Made by a program: the position numbers and the translations under genes. 64,000 nucleotides of DNA from Dastarcus helophoroides. Taxonomy: Eukaryota; Arthropoda; Insecta; Coleoptera; Bothrideridae. Position 1 is the stretch's first letter; each line of letters opens with the position of its first letter. The notes below the pieces were generated by a model, which was not told the origin of the DNA, ran no database searches, and worked only from the letters and a program-made list of their open reading frames with translations. The stretch covers positions 14,364,638-14,428,637 of the forward strand of contig CM053333.1 of assembly GCA_028583605.1 (NCBI GenBank). Direction: 5' to 3'. Shown in pieces: positions 10,641 through 23,105 of this stretch.

Positions 10641-11085
10641 TGCAATGTGTGCATTTAGATGAAGAGTGGCAAAATGCGGCTCTGAGAGCTTCATGCGGCT
10701 CTTCGTCGAGTGCCATTAAAAATTTCATTTTTCTATTATTTTAGAAAGGGGTTGCTTAATTATTACGCCATTATATTTTTTTATCATTTCTTTCGCATGT
10801 TTTTTAAAATTCGCAAGAAATTATGCAAACATATTGCGAATATATATGGCAATAACAGGCGACATTATTTATGAAAAAGCAAGGCAACTGCTAAGTTAAG
10901 ACCGGTTTCTTAAACTTGAGTGATAAAGATTTATTTAGAAAATAACTAATGCAGTAATTTATCCAGTCCCACCTAATAAAAACTATTTTCTCTTCCTACT
11001 AGCTAGCAAGAATGAGGTAGGGTGGGACGCTTGCTCTATCTTGGTTCATACAGCCAACCAAAAATTTTGCTCCCAACTGCGAGAA
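10641..11085. other. Gene-free stretch with one repeat island
   Basis: No gene recognised. An island with AGGGTGGGACGCTTGCTC lies at 11008-11065 and is related to those at 3316 and 3690. A GC-richer part at 10660-10715 has local inverted pieces (GCGGCTCT twice) but no clear element ends. Confidence 0.45.
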
Positions 11086-12905
11086 CCTTTTCCAGTTTCC
11101 ATTTTCTTTTTTCTAAAAATTAACGCCCCTCGAAATTTCGACTTTTTTCTCAAAATTCGTCTTTTCAAAAAAATTCTCTTTTACTTTTAAAATCTCAAAT
11201 TTATTTCAAAATTCGATTTCTTTTTTCAAAATTCGACTTTCTCAAAATTTTGAATTTTTTTTTCAAAATTCGACGTTTTTGTTTCAGTTTTGTCATATCT
11301 TGAAATTCTACTTTTTCTGAAAATTTCTACCTTTTTTAAAACTCGCCTTCCTGCAAATCTCTACTTGTTTATCAAAGTTTGCATTTTTCTTGCAATTTGG
11401 TGGGTCTTTTGATAAAAAAGTAAAAATTCTTAGAATAATATACAGGGTGAACCATAAGTAATGGTACATAGAGTAACAGTAGATTTTTGGTATAAAAATA
11501 ACGTGATTAGCTACATTTACCTTGTACCAAAAGTTGATATTAACAGAGTTACAGGGTGTCAAAGTTGAAAAAAAATTTTTTTGCATAATCGATAAACACA
11601 TTTCACTATAGACAAGAAATTTGGCATAGGAGGGTTTCTTTGGACAAAAAATTCTAATTTGCTAACACATTGTCAGTAAGTTATAGGGGGCGCCACCTGC
11701 ACTAGCTTGTATTATTCTAAAGCATCATAACTTTTTTGTGCCTTCAAGTGCACTTAATTTAAATAGATTTTTTAATTTACCTACATTTCTTATGTAAAAA
11801 CGGTATACCCCCTTATGCCAAATTTCGTGCCTGTACTACAATTCATTCCATAATTATACGAAAAAATCGAAATTTTTTTTTCATCTTTGACACCCTGTAT
11901 CTCTGTCTTTATCAACTTTTGGTATAAGGTAAATGTAGCTAAATCACATAATTTTTATTAAAAAAATCCACCATTGCTCTGTGTACCATTACTTATGGTC
12001 CACCCTGTATATCTGGAAATTTTGAAATTTTTGTAAAGAGAAAAATTGCAAAAAATTCAAATTTTAACTTGTTTCTTAAAATTTCAATAGTGGATATTTT
12101 CTGTCACAGTGGGATAGGAGGGGAGGGGCTTGTCCCTCACTCTCGTTAAAAAATAAATGCAGAGGCAAGAAATTTCGAGTCATTTTCTTGAAATTTCGAT
12201 TTTTTCCTTAAATTCTGCTCAAAATTCGCCCTTTTTTTTTCCCTGGGAAATTTTGAATTTTCACTAAATTTAGACTTTTTTCTCAAAATTTCGATCCCTT
12301 TTTCAAAATGCCGATCTTTTCCCCGAAATGTTGATTTTTTTTCAAAACTAGTTTAGGTTTTCGAAACATTCATTTTTATCTCGAAAATCGATTTTTCCCC
12401 GAAATTTCGATTCTTTTCAAATCTTTAAAAAAGGTCAGATTTTTATATTAAATTGGATTTTCTGAAAACTTTATCCCAAAACTGTTTTTTTATTGTCATT
12501 TGTCTTTTTCTATATTAGACTTTATACTCAATTTTTTTCCTCTCAAAATTGGACTGTATTGAAAATTTTGAATATTTTTTAGAAATTTCGGCTTTTTTTT
12601 TAATTTTTCGAAATTTCAGCCTGGTTTTCAAAATTTGTCTTATTCTCAGGGTTTCAAATTTAGCTTTTTTATCCAACATTTAACTTTTTCCTAAAATTCG
12701 TTTATTTTTCTAAAATTTTGAAAAAAATATAGAAATTTTGACAATAGTATTTTTACGCAATTTAGAGAAAAATATTTCTTGTCAATTTCGAGATTGTTAA
12801 AATTTGAATCAAAATAAAAATTGTCAAGGAAATATTTTTGAAAACTCGTTTTCAATTCTCCAAATGCGGTTTATTCTGGAAACTGCGACTTTTACCACAA
12901 CATTT
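11086..12905. repeat. Degenerate AT-rich repeat block, T-rich strand
   Basis: Variants of TTTCGACTTTTT-TCAAAATT continue on both sides of the MITE at 11442-12008, which therefore inserted into a pre-existing block. A GC-richer island with GTGGGATAGGAGGGGAGGGG then CTTGTCCCTC is at 12108-12165. Confidence 0.7.
11438..12012. mobile_element. 567-bp MITE with long terminal inverted repeats
   Basis: Element 11442-12008 begins ACAGGGTGAACCATAAGTAA and ends with the inverse, TTACTTATGGTCCACCCTGT. The inverted similarity extends about 130 bp inwards (for instance ACATTTACCTT near the left and AAGGTAAATGT near the right). Flanking ATAT at 11438-11441 and 12009-12012 is the likely duplication. ACAGGGTG-ended miniature elements are common in insects. 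I cannot assign the superfamily. Confidence 0.85.
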
Positions 12906-12911
12906 TCTGAG

Positions 12912-13158
12912 TACAGTCGACTCCCGCTAAACTTGCGCCCGTTAAACTTGTCAGGACACTATCGCTCGGATATTCCCCCACTCTAATTTTTGAACAACGA
13001 ATTGGACTTCAGAGTTTTAGCGCCACTTTTGAATAACTCAACCGCGCAAGGAGCAATAGAACATATATATTTTTCGATAATGGCAGGGATTACGGGGAGT
13101 AGCAACTTTAATGGCCGATCCAGTACGGTGAGCGCAACTTTAGCGGGAGTCTACTGTC
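12912..13158. mobile_element. pogo/Tc1-like MITE, 243 bp
   Basis: Element 12914-13156. The left end CAGTCGACTCCCGCTAAA and the right end TTTAGCGGGAGTCTACTG are inverted copies with one or two differences. TA precedes the left end. The right TA is altered. CAGTCGA-type ends with TA insertion match pogo/Tigger-like elements. Confidence 0.75.
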
Positions 13159-13882
13159 TACTGGGGGTCCCAGTGAAAAAGTCAACATTCGCATTCACGA
13201 ACGTTGAAAATGAACATTTGCATTCGCATTAACATTCGCGAATGTGGGAAAACCAAGATTCGTTACATCCCTATCACACTCTATTGCTTCGTATATACCC
13301 CCCTAAAACAATATACATTACATTTTGCTCTTAGTCCCCCCCCATGACAAATTAAGTGAAAATAAGCGAATTTAAAATATTGACATTTCCTCAAAGTTTC
13401 GACAAAAGTTTTTAAATTGAGGGAATTTTCAAAACTTTAACTTTAATCTTTTAAAATTCCTCTTTTACGCTTGTAATGTTTATTATTATCGAAATTTCAG
13501 CACCAAAGTTGAACTTTTGAAAAAATCTCTAAAATTAAAAACGCTTCAGGATAATTTAGATAGTGAATTTGAAATTGTATTTAAAAAAGTAATTATAAAA
13601 TTTTTGAGTTGAAGTTTCGGTTTCGAAAAACAAAATCCAAGATTAAAGACATTTGTGAAAACAAGGCTTTCTTAAATTTTAATACCAAAATCCAGATTTT
13701 TTTTAACCTTCTGACCCACTGGACTTTGACAATACAATATTTTAAGTGGTTCTATGAATCTCCGCAATCCTCTCACAAAACTTACAAAGGAGTAAAGAAA
13801 AATATACGAGGATTAGAAAATGAAGACTGGCTTTTTGACCCAATGTTCCTTAAAAATATATGGTGGAACATTTCCAATTATT
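13157..13882. other. Gene-free stretch
   Basis: Mostly degenerate AT repeat. A small cluster of ATTCGCATT-like words lies at 13190-13250. The ORF at 13609-13902 has no recognisable domain and overlaps the next element end. Confidence 0.45.
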
Positions 13883-14040
13883 ACAGTCGAATCCCTTTAT
13901 AACGAGACCGGTTATAATGAGAAATCAACTATAACAAGCAAATTGCTTAAACCCTTATTTTCCCAGTTCAATCGTTAAGAAATAGTTCCCTCTATAACGA
14001 GCGATTTTTCTTTCATTATCGGGCAAATCAGGGGTTTAGA
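13883..14040 (+). mobile_element. Truncated pogo/Tigger-like element end
   Basis: TACAGTCGAATCCCTTTATA followed by further ATAACGAG-type sub-repeats matches pogo/Tigger-like left ends. No matching right end was found in the following 400 bases. Confidence 0.55.
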
Positions 14041-14400
14041 TCTATTATCTCGAAATTCGATAAAAAATTTTTATTACACGTGTTCATCGAGTTTTGTTGT
14101 TTTGGCTATCCAATTACCCATTTTTCTGTAAAATTTTTCTGTGTAGATATATTTTATGTATATGTATTATATACTTATTATATCAGGTAAAATTTATTTG
14201 TGTTGAAGTTTTTTTATATGTATTAGGTACATGTGTACATTTACTGCATAAAATTTGAATTTGCCCGTTTTTTATTATACTGAGGTTCTTTACATCAGTA
14301 ATAGTAATATGAAAAACTTAATGGCGACTTTCATTGAAATTATGTGTGCTCTCCCCTCTTCTAGGTGTTAAAAACAATAATAATAATTTATCATGTTTGA
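14041..14400. other. Gene-free AT-rich stretch
   Basis: Nothing recognised. Confidence 0.45.
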
Positions 14401-14610
14401 TATTTAACTTATATCTATATATACATACTTGTTTCGGAAGGATTCTCTATTCTTCAGTTGACGAAATTTGGTGTTGTGTAGTTACGTTGTATGTTTCTAG
14501 AAAAAGAAGCAGAAAAACAATAAATACCTTCTTGTCACATTTTGGTTTTACTGTATACTTATTTCTGGGAGAATACTCTCTTCTTCAGTACAAGCAGCCA
14601 CAATGCAAAA
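14401..14610 (-). repeat. Small repeat dimer with hammerhead-like motif (family 2, copies d-e)
   Basis: Minus-strand units at 14553-14590 and 14424-14457, about 130 bp apart. Both keep an intact CTGAAGA box followed by a short hairpin region and GAAA (GAAATAAGTATAC in e, GAAACAAGTATG in d). The tail of e (14504-14550) matches the tail of the unit at 10471. Stem II is imperfect in both. Confidence 0.45.
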
Positions 14611-14614
14611 TCGA

Positions 14615-15840
14615 AATTTCAAGACTAAATTGAAACAAAAGTCTCAACCTCAAGGTTAGATTCGAAAATGCTGGAAAAAATAAAAATTAGGTTAAAATCG
14701 TAACTTTTTGAAAACAAGACGAAATTTCAACAAAAATATTTAAATTTATAAAAACAATTTTGAAAAAATCGGATTTAATCGCAAAATATTAAGAAAAATG
14801 TTTAATATTAGAGAAAAATTTCATTTCTATAAAAAATAATTTACGTTAAAAAGTTAGAGGAAGAAGTTAAATATAAGCAGAAAGGTCGAAATTTCGAAAT
14901 GTCAAAATTTCAAATAAGAATTCGACAAAAATATTTCTCAACATTTCCAAAAAATATTCAACACTTCAAGATTAACATTTTAGTAAAAAAATGAGTATTT
15001 GTACAAAATGCCGAATTGAAAGTAGAAATATTAAAAAAAAGAAACTAAACTTAAAATTTTCAAAAAAATTAATTTCGAAAAATTCTGAAAATAAGCCATA
15101 ATTTATGTAAAAACTTTTTTTATTGGTATTTTAAGTTTCTGCTCGAAAAAAATGGATATTTAGGAAAACGCAATTTAGGAAAAAATAACTTCGGGCAAAT
15201 ATTGGACTCTTTGGCAAAAAATATTAATTATTTATTTTTTCATTGAGTTTTTCTTGGTTTATTTCAAAAAATATCCAAATTGTTGAAAAAATAAATCTAT
15301 TGATATTTTTAAGTTGAAATGTTTCGAAATGGCTGAAGAAATAGTTAATGAAAACTAAGCAATATCTAACGAAATTTTAAGTAAATGGCATAATTTTCAG
15401 AAAAAAGCAAATATGCAACTTTCAATTGAGATAATTTCTAAAAAAAAGACCAACTGAAATAAACATTTTTTATCGATGTTTTTGATTTAAACCCGAAAAC
15501 ACTCGAAATCGTCTAACTTTCAGGAAAAGAGTCGACATTTGGATAAGTCGAAATTTAGAGAATAAAGCTGAAATTTGAAAAAAAAAAGTCAAAATTCTAC
15601 ATTTTTGTTTACAAATTTTGATTTTGTTCGAGAAAAAAGTTAACATTCCTCGAATTTTGACATTTTTGGAAAAAGTCGAAATTTAGATAATAAAACTGTT
15701 TTAAAAAATGTTATAATTATACAAATTTTGATATTTCTCACAATACTTGATGATTTTCAAGATTTCAATAAACTTTTGCAAATTTTGATTTTGGAAATTT
15801 CAGATTTATTCTCTTAAAAAAAATAGTTTATTTGAGCCAT
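14615..15840. repeat. Degenerate AT-rich repeat block, A-rich strand
   Basis: Complement orientation of the 2-5 kb repeat (GTCGAAATTT, GAAAAAAGTC words). No coding signal. Confidence 0.65.
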
Positions 15841-16050
15841 CCAAGACACGGTCTTCCTAAATTTTTAATGCGAGACGATTTTTTTGAGTTAGTTATAAGA
15901 ACTTTTGACAAATTCATTGACTGATGTATTTCGGAATAAGGAATAAATAATATTCTTGTGGTCTCTAAAAATAATGACGTACATTTTTAACAACTAGTTG
16001 AGGTCATTTAGTGACAACGATCGTCCTGGACGTTTTCATAACTTTCATTC

Positions 16051-16447
16051 ATATCGAGTGTTCAACTGAAGAAATCATCAAGTTGGCTGTGGCTTTTTGT
16101 TAGAAGAGGACGTATCGAAAAAGGAATGTGATTACTTATTGATTGTTTTGGTTGATCTGTCAAGTGTCACTTTGACAAAGAGGTTAAAATTTTCTAAGGC
16201 AAAAGAAAAGAGAAAGTTATTTTCTCTGACGAAATATAATTTTTTCTGATGAGATACACAAACAGTGACTCGTTTTAAGGTCTTCAAGTAATATTAGACT
16301 AAATCATTGGATTTTCCATCAGTAGTTTATTACGATAGTACTTCAAATGTATTAAAACCTTGCAGTTGTCAGTATAGTTTATTTGCGACAAGAACGTAAG
16401 AAATGTTCTCAGCCAATTTGATGACTTTTGAACTGAACACCCGATAT
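16051..16447. repeat. Inverted repeat, 39-bp arms about 320 bp apart
   Basis: Left arm 16051-16089 (ATATCGAGTGTTCAACTGAA then ATCATCAAGTTGGCTG) is the imperfect inverse of right arm 16410-16447 (CAGCCAATTTGATGACTTTT then TGAACACCCGATAT). It may be part of an old miniature element. No target duplication was recognised. Confidence 0.6.
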
Positions 16448-16919
16448 ACGAAAAGATAACTTGACAAAGACAATATCAGGTTATCTTCTGATACGAATTT
16501 TGATATCTTCAACACTCCAACAGTTTAAGCTTTAAATAGAGGCAAAGTAATTTTGTAAATGTATTATCAAGTTTAAAAAATTAATGTTTCACACCTTGCA
16601 TTTTGGATATTTCCCCAATACTGTCAAAATATATGTAAGCAGCATAACATATATACGTAAATTGAGAGGAAAGAATTACTTCAACTAGAATTAATTGCTA
16701 AAATATACTACCACTAAACAATTGCGTAAAGAAAAAAATCGTTTTGAAAATCTTCGTATTCTTCTCAAAATTCCAATATGCTCCACATCTTTGAGTAAAC
16801 AGGAAACTTAGTTGAATTAACACTCCACATATTTACTGTTAAGAAAAAAATGGAAATCAAACATTTTATGAAAAACTATGGACATACTTCATTACTCTTT
16901 TTATAAACGTCTAAGTCTA
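16448..16919. other. Gene-free AT-rich stretch
   Basis: Nothing recognised. Confidence 0.45.
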
Positions 16920-17335
16920 AGCCGTCTAAGTAAGCGTCTAATTCTCCTTATTTGATTGGCGAACGAATAAAAGCACGCTTAAATAACTCCGCCAATGGCG
17001 TATAAGGTTTTTGGCGCCATATTCGATTTTTAAATTTTTCAAATCTTAGTATATCACGAACTATCGCTCGTACAAAAAAGTACAGGTAAGTTTTTTGAGA
17101 ATCGTTATTATGTATTAAACGTATTTGCGATAATATTCACTCTTTAAAAGATATTTGTGACAAAAACCGATTTTTATGACTTTCAACTATAAATAAATTG
17201 TCAGCATAGTTAAATTCGATTGGAAAATAAAGCCCAAGAACATATTTTATATTTTAGTGAGTTTCATCAAAATCGGTTTAGCCGTTTCCTAGCTTAACCA
17301 GGATAGACAGACAAATGAACAGATAGACAAATAAA
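16920..17335 (+). mobile_element. SINE/LINE 3'-end-like sequence with GACA tail
   Basis: Ends with TCATCAAAATCGGTTTAGCC, then GATAGACAGACA and related tetranucleotides. The AATCGGTTTAGCCGTTT plus GACA-type tail is a recurrent 3' end of insect non-LTR elements. Related ends occur at 22035-22083 and, weaker, at 57215-57290. The upstream boundary is a guess. Confidence 0.5.
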
Positions 17336-17357
17336 AATAGCAAAAACATATGTATGG

Positions 17358-17660
17358 GTTTTTATCAGTGGCGGTCCTAGATCTTCATCAGGTTGTATTA
17401 TTCGACTCTTTACTATGATTTTTGGTGACAAAAAAAATGGTCCTGAACATAATATTTTAATATGACAGTTTGGTTTGTTTTGACGACCAAAAAAAACCCT
17501 CTTGCTATAACAAATTTTGACAACTAACAAAAGTTTCCTCATTACTACAATTTATCATCCATATCATCCTTTACTTTCTATCGCCGCTTTTTTTGACCAT
17601 TTAAGCGCCCCTTTGCCACTTGACCGCACAGTCCGCTGTACCCTAGGGCCTGGTTTTTAT
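17358..17660. mobile_element. hAT-type MITE, 287 bp
   Basis: Element 17366-17652 starts CAGTGGCGGTCCTAG and ends CTAGGGCCTG. It is bracketed by the perfect 8-bp repeat GTTTTTAT at 17358-17365 and 17653-17660. The small ORF on the minus strand across its left part is not considered a gene. Confidence 0.85.
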
Positions 17661-17738
17661 AACATGTAAAATACGATATTTTGAAATCACATACAGATAA
17701 TTCAATTTTATTAATACAAATTTCGAGTTTTTTTCTTA

Positions 17739-18338
17739 ATAGTCAAACCTCCCTATAGCGAAGTCCTAAATCCTACAAAAAAATTGTTATAGAGAGGTTT
17801 TCATTGTAGGGAGGTAACATTAAAAATACAGAAATCATATGTAAAAGTTCATATGCTTGCAGGGATTCAAACCTTTTGACGATTTGGCGATGTCCTTTTT
17901 TATAAACCCTTATTTTAACGCTACTGATCAATTGAGCTTTGTCGCTGAGCATTAAAGCATTTTCTTTGACATTTTTTTTGCAATTTTACACTTCTTACTC
18001 TTCTGGCACAAGAAATCAGCTTTTTGTGTAAACAGGCAAACAATGCCATTAGCATGGGATATCCCAAAAATTAAGAACTTTCTCTTAACCGAATTTAAAG
18101 TTAATTAAACCTTGGAACGTTATTAGTATGGGTATCTCAAAAACGGAACGGAAGCATTTAAAAAATAATTAAGCCTTGGAAAATCTTGGTTCAAAAATTC
18201 CCTCTATGGAGGTATTGCATTCTTTAAATGGAGGTAATTTTATGTGTAAATTTACTTAAAGTGCTGCGTTCCGTGAAAAAGTTCGTTATATAGAAGAATT
18301 CGGTATATGGAGGTTAATTGTAGGGAGGTTTGACTGTA
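17739..18338. mobile_element. pogo/Tigger-like element, about 600 bp
   Basis: Left end AGTCAAACCTCCCTATAG at 17741 and right end AGGGAGGTTTGACTG at 18322-18336 are inverted. TA is present on both sides (TA 18337-18338). Internal copies of the motif (GTAGGGAGG, TATGGAGG) extend the end structure. No transposase frame was found. Confidence 0.8.
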
Positions 18339-18369
18339 TCAAGCTTACCCTTTTAAATTTTGATCTTTT

Positions 18370-19130
18370 ACCCAAAACTTTGATGCTGATCTCGAAATGT
18401 TAAGTTTTTTGAGTTTAATTTCGAAAGATTTGTCAAAAATAAAAATGTTGAAATTTTAAGTCTCCAATTGAAATTCTAGGAAAAAATAAAAAATGAATGC
18501 GAAAGGTTGAAATTTCAAAAGAAAATTTTCAGAAAAACCTCGAAGGAAATTTGAAACCTTTATAAAAAAGTACGTTATCGATATTTCGAAGTTTAAAATC
18601 GAAATTGCAATCAAACAGTTGAAAAATCTAATATAAAGAAAAGTTTCAAAATTTATAAACGAATTACGAGTTTAAATACGAAATTTTTAAAGCAAAAATT
18701 GACATTTTTAGATTGTGATAAAAGTTTCAAAAAAAAAATTCGAAACCTTTAACATTTCGAGAGGCCACAATTTCTAAAAAGAACATTTCTAAGAAAAGTT
18801 GGAATTGAAGAAGAAAAATGGAACTTGAACACTTAAAATTTTGAGAAGTGGAAAATTAGAGAAGATCTCTAGTTTTAGCAGGAAACATTGATAAAAAAAC
18901 CAAAATGTCGGTATTAGAATTGAAATTAAAAACAAATTCAAAAATTTCTTTCTGAAATTTTGAGAAAAAGACTGGACTTCGAAATTTCAAAAAGAATTAA
19001 AATTTTTATAATTCCGAATTTTGAGTATAGTCTCGCTGGGGCACAAGGTGGTAACTTATGCCACCACAAGTCAGTGACGTGTCCTCCATGGAACTTACAC
19101 GTACAAAATTACCTATATAGTAAACATTTT
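18370..19130. repeat. Degenerate AT-rich repeat block, A-rich strand
   Basis: Same repeat class as 14615-15840. A non-repetitive GC-richer part with GGTGGTAACTTATGCCACC (a small palindrome) is at 19045-19065. Confidence 0.55.
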
Positions 19131-19136
19131 TTTTTT

Positions 19137-19543
19137 ATATTGTAGAACCTTTTTTTCGCGCCACGCAACATTTTTTTATACGAACTTTTTTGTCGAATTT
19201 TCGAATGCAAACTTGAAAAGTCCAAATTTTTTAAGTTCTATTTTCAACCTAATAAGGTGAAAGCGGCCGCGATAACGAAACAAATGGCACATAAGCGTTC
19301 CAGACATTTCGGGAACGATAAGCCTTCTCTGCCGAAAAGTTCTAGAAGCCGGGGGCCAAAACTATAAAAGGCGGTCAGCTTTCCCTCGAGTCGTCAGTTA
19401 GAAGTCAGTGTAGTTAGTGGGTTAGCATTTAGTAAATAAGTAGTGAGTTACTGTTCAGTTGAAGTGTGCCGAGTTAATTTGGTAATAAAGTGGTGTAATT
19501 CACACGTGGTAATCTATTTGAACCGATAAGCCCGTAACAATAT
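19137..19543 (+). mobile_element. Solo LTR of a Ty3/Gypsy-type element (399 bp)
   Basis: LTR 19141-19539 begins TGTAGAACC and ends CCCGTAACA. It is flanked by ATAT at 19137-19140 and 19540-19543. It holds a TATA box (ACTATAAAAGG, 19361) followed by CAGTTAG/GTCAGT repeats where the RNA start would be expected, and AATAAA at 19484. The region around 19380-19540 matches the order of the LTRs at 32765-33136 and 56011-56317. The lack of internal sequence implies LTR-LTR recombination. Confidence 0.85.
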
Positions 19544-20590
19544 GAATATTTTAGGAGTTAGCACTACTAGTTCGTGCAACGCAGTAATTGCGGTTAGAAT
19601 CAAACACTTTCAGGCGATCCAAGGCAGCTCATTAACATCTTATTGCGAATAAATGCTTTTTATCTGAGACATTATCACGCCAGTTGCATAAATATTTGGA
19701 TTGATTGTCAAAAAAAGCGTGTATATCTGAAAATATACATTTTTTTTTTCAATCATAATACAAGAAAATTTGAAAAAAAAATTAAATTCATATCCCAGTA
19801 CAATAAAAATAATGTAATTTGGTCTATTAACTGTTCACAGTAGTAATCGGTACGGAACACTAATTGTGCGAGCCCAACTCGCTCTTTGTTGAATTTTTTT
19901 ATGAAAAGCTGATTTAAATTTGAAAATTCGGATTTTTGTTTTAATGAATTTCAAGCAATTTCTCAAATTTTCTACTTTTTTCTCAAAGCATTTGTTTAAA
20001 CTTTACATTTTTAAAAATTATATTTGTTTCCACAAGTTAAACTTCAGAATCCAAAGTTCGAGTTAAATCTTGAATTCGTTTTATAAAACTTGATTTGTTC
20101 CAGAAATTTCAATTTTTTTCATCAATGTTTCGAGTTTGAGCTAGAAATAATAAACTTTGAACATTTTCCCGAATTTTTAAATTTTAGCCCAAACTTTTAG
20201 ATTTTATTTTCTCTTTAGACTCTTCTTGACTCGAAGTTTTAATGAATTAGTTTTATTTAGCTCTTTCGGAACTCTGTTTGAAAAATATTTACATTTTTTA
20301 TAAATGGAAATATTCGACCATTTTTTTTAAATTGATGTATCACTGATATTTAAATCCTTAAAACGTCACCTCATGACAGCTGCCAAAAATAGGTTAGTTG
20401 TTTATTTTACATAGAAAACGAAAAACAAAAATTAAAATATGGAGGGCCAAAATTAGGTGATGAAATGAAAGATTTCAAGATAAAATAAAATAAATAAATA
20501 AACATATTTTTTTGAATGTTATTTTGTTTTAATCTGGCAGTTGTCGATAATTTAATTGGTTGAGCAGTACTAATTTTATTAATTTAGCTG
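19544..20590. other. Gene-free stretch, degenerate AT repeat from about 19880 to 20340
   Basis: T-rich variants of the common repeat. Nothing else recognised. Confidence 0.5.
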
Positions 20591-21359
20591 GAGTATATCA
20601 TGTGTTAGCGCCGTATGCAGTAAGAATATTACTGTTTCCGATAATGTGGCAACATTGAACCCTAATGTTATGACCGAAGTAGTCCGGTATTATTCTTTTT
20701 GCTCGGTAAGGCTGTGCTCGGCCCCGGGTTGGTAATTTGGTAACCTCTCTTAGAGGGGATGCATATTTTATATTGAGTTTCCTATGACAATTGTGACCCA
20801 TTCTAACGTCCGTATCAAATATGAAACATATGGCACGTGAATATTCTTATTTAACAGTAGCATACGCAGCATATTAAAAAAAAGTTTAAACTACTTGTGG
20901 GGTTATCATTACTCTAGTTACTCGTTTGTTAGTTTACGATTAGTACGGTTTTTTAATACAATAGGTTTAATTATAAACATAAAATTTAATGCTATCGTGG
21001 ATAAAATTGACTTTATTACTCTTGTGGTTTTATAACTTCGACAATAAATTTGTTTTTTATTTTAATAAATTAAGAAACGTTTTCCCTTCGTATTTTTTAG
21101 TAACACCTGAGCTGAAGGTATGTTAAATAAAAAACAGAGGACACTTCTAATAGTGATAATTAAAGTGAACGTTGCGTGAAAATAAAAAACTATTCATTTC
21201 GTAATGTCAAAATTTGATAACATTTTAAAGAACAATTCTTTTTTTCTGAAATTTGTTGCTCAGGAGAATATTTTAATCGAATATTTCTTAGTCTGTCTTC
21301 TCCACCAGTTTACATATAAAATAATTAAACGAGAAGATTTTAAGAAATGTCATTAAATC
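20591..21359. other. Unassigned stretch with a GC-richer core (20590-20820)
   Basis: The core has 67- to 100-residue open frames on both strands without recognisable motifs. It contrasts with the AT-rich flanks and could be a fragment of an unidentified element. Not called as a gene. Confidence 0.35.
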
Positions 21360-21360
21360 T

Positions 21361-21450
21361 CCAGAGTGGTGCAGAGGTAGAGAAATCGACTAGTAGTTCA
21401 CACTATCGTTTTTTGGTAACGCAAAACCAGGCGTTTGTCCCCTATATTTA
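21361..21450 (+). repeat. Possible tRNA-derived SINE head (weak)
   Basis: AGTGGTGCAGAGGTAGAG fits an A-box-like start, but no good B box follows at the expected distance. Listed only because a better example is at 31707. Confidence 0.2.
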
Positions 21451-21759
21451 GTCGCTTCGTGCCCCTAAGGCAGTTTTCACTTCAAAAATCAACTTTATCG
21501 AAAAATTCCAAACTTTGATTCAAAGTGAAAATTATGAAGAAAATCCAAATTTATTAAAAAAAGAAAAAATTCAAAATTTCTACGTTAGCCTCCAAATTTT
21601 AGACTTTTAGTCCTTTTAATTTATGAACAAAAATCTGACTTTAATCCTGAAATTTTTATAACTGTTTTTCTTGAAATTTCGATTTTGAAATTGAACTTTG
21701 TCAAAGTTCAAATTTACTAAAAACTAGTTGACCCCCGCAATTGTCTGCACAAGTTCAAA

Positions 21760-22082
21760 GAATGTCATACTTCAAAATAAAATAATTTTTCATTTGATTT
21801 TGATAGAATAATAGATTAAAGTTTAGCGCTGCTTATTCTAGTACCCACTGGAATTGTAGGTGGCAGGCACTATTAAAACAGCCATAAACATTATGGATTG
21901 GTTTCCCTTTTCTGTGTTCTGTATTATAACTTTAAATTAAATTGTTAGCACAATTATTAGAAGTGAACAGTTGAGTTTTACTGGAATAAAAATTGTCTAA
22001 CAGATATTCCTAAAATATACTCCCAAGTTGCCTTAAAATCGATTTAGCAGTTTCCAAGATTAGCTGGGACAAAGGATCAGTC
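21760..22082 (+). mobile_element. SINE/LINE 3'-end-like sequence that seeds the microsatellite
   Basis: The last part reads AAAATCGATTTAGCAGTTTC then GGATCAGTCGACAGACAG, the same 3'-end pattern as at 17262-17330. The GACA tail runs directly into the long tetranucleotide array. The upstream boundary is uncertain. Confidence 0.5.
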
Positions 22083-23105
<1,023 letters not shown>

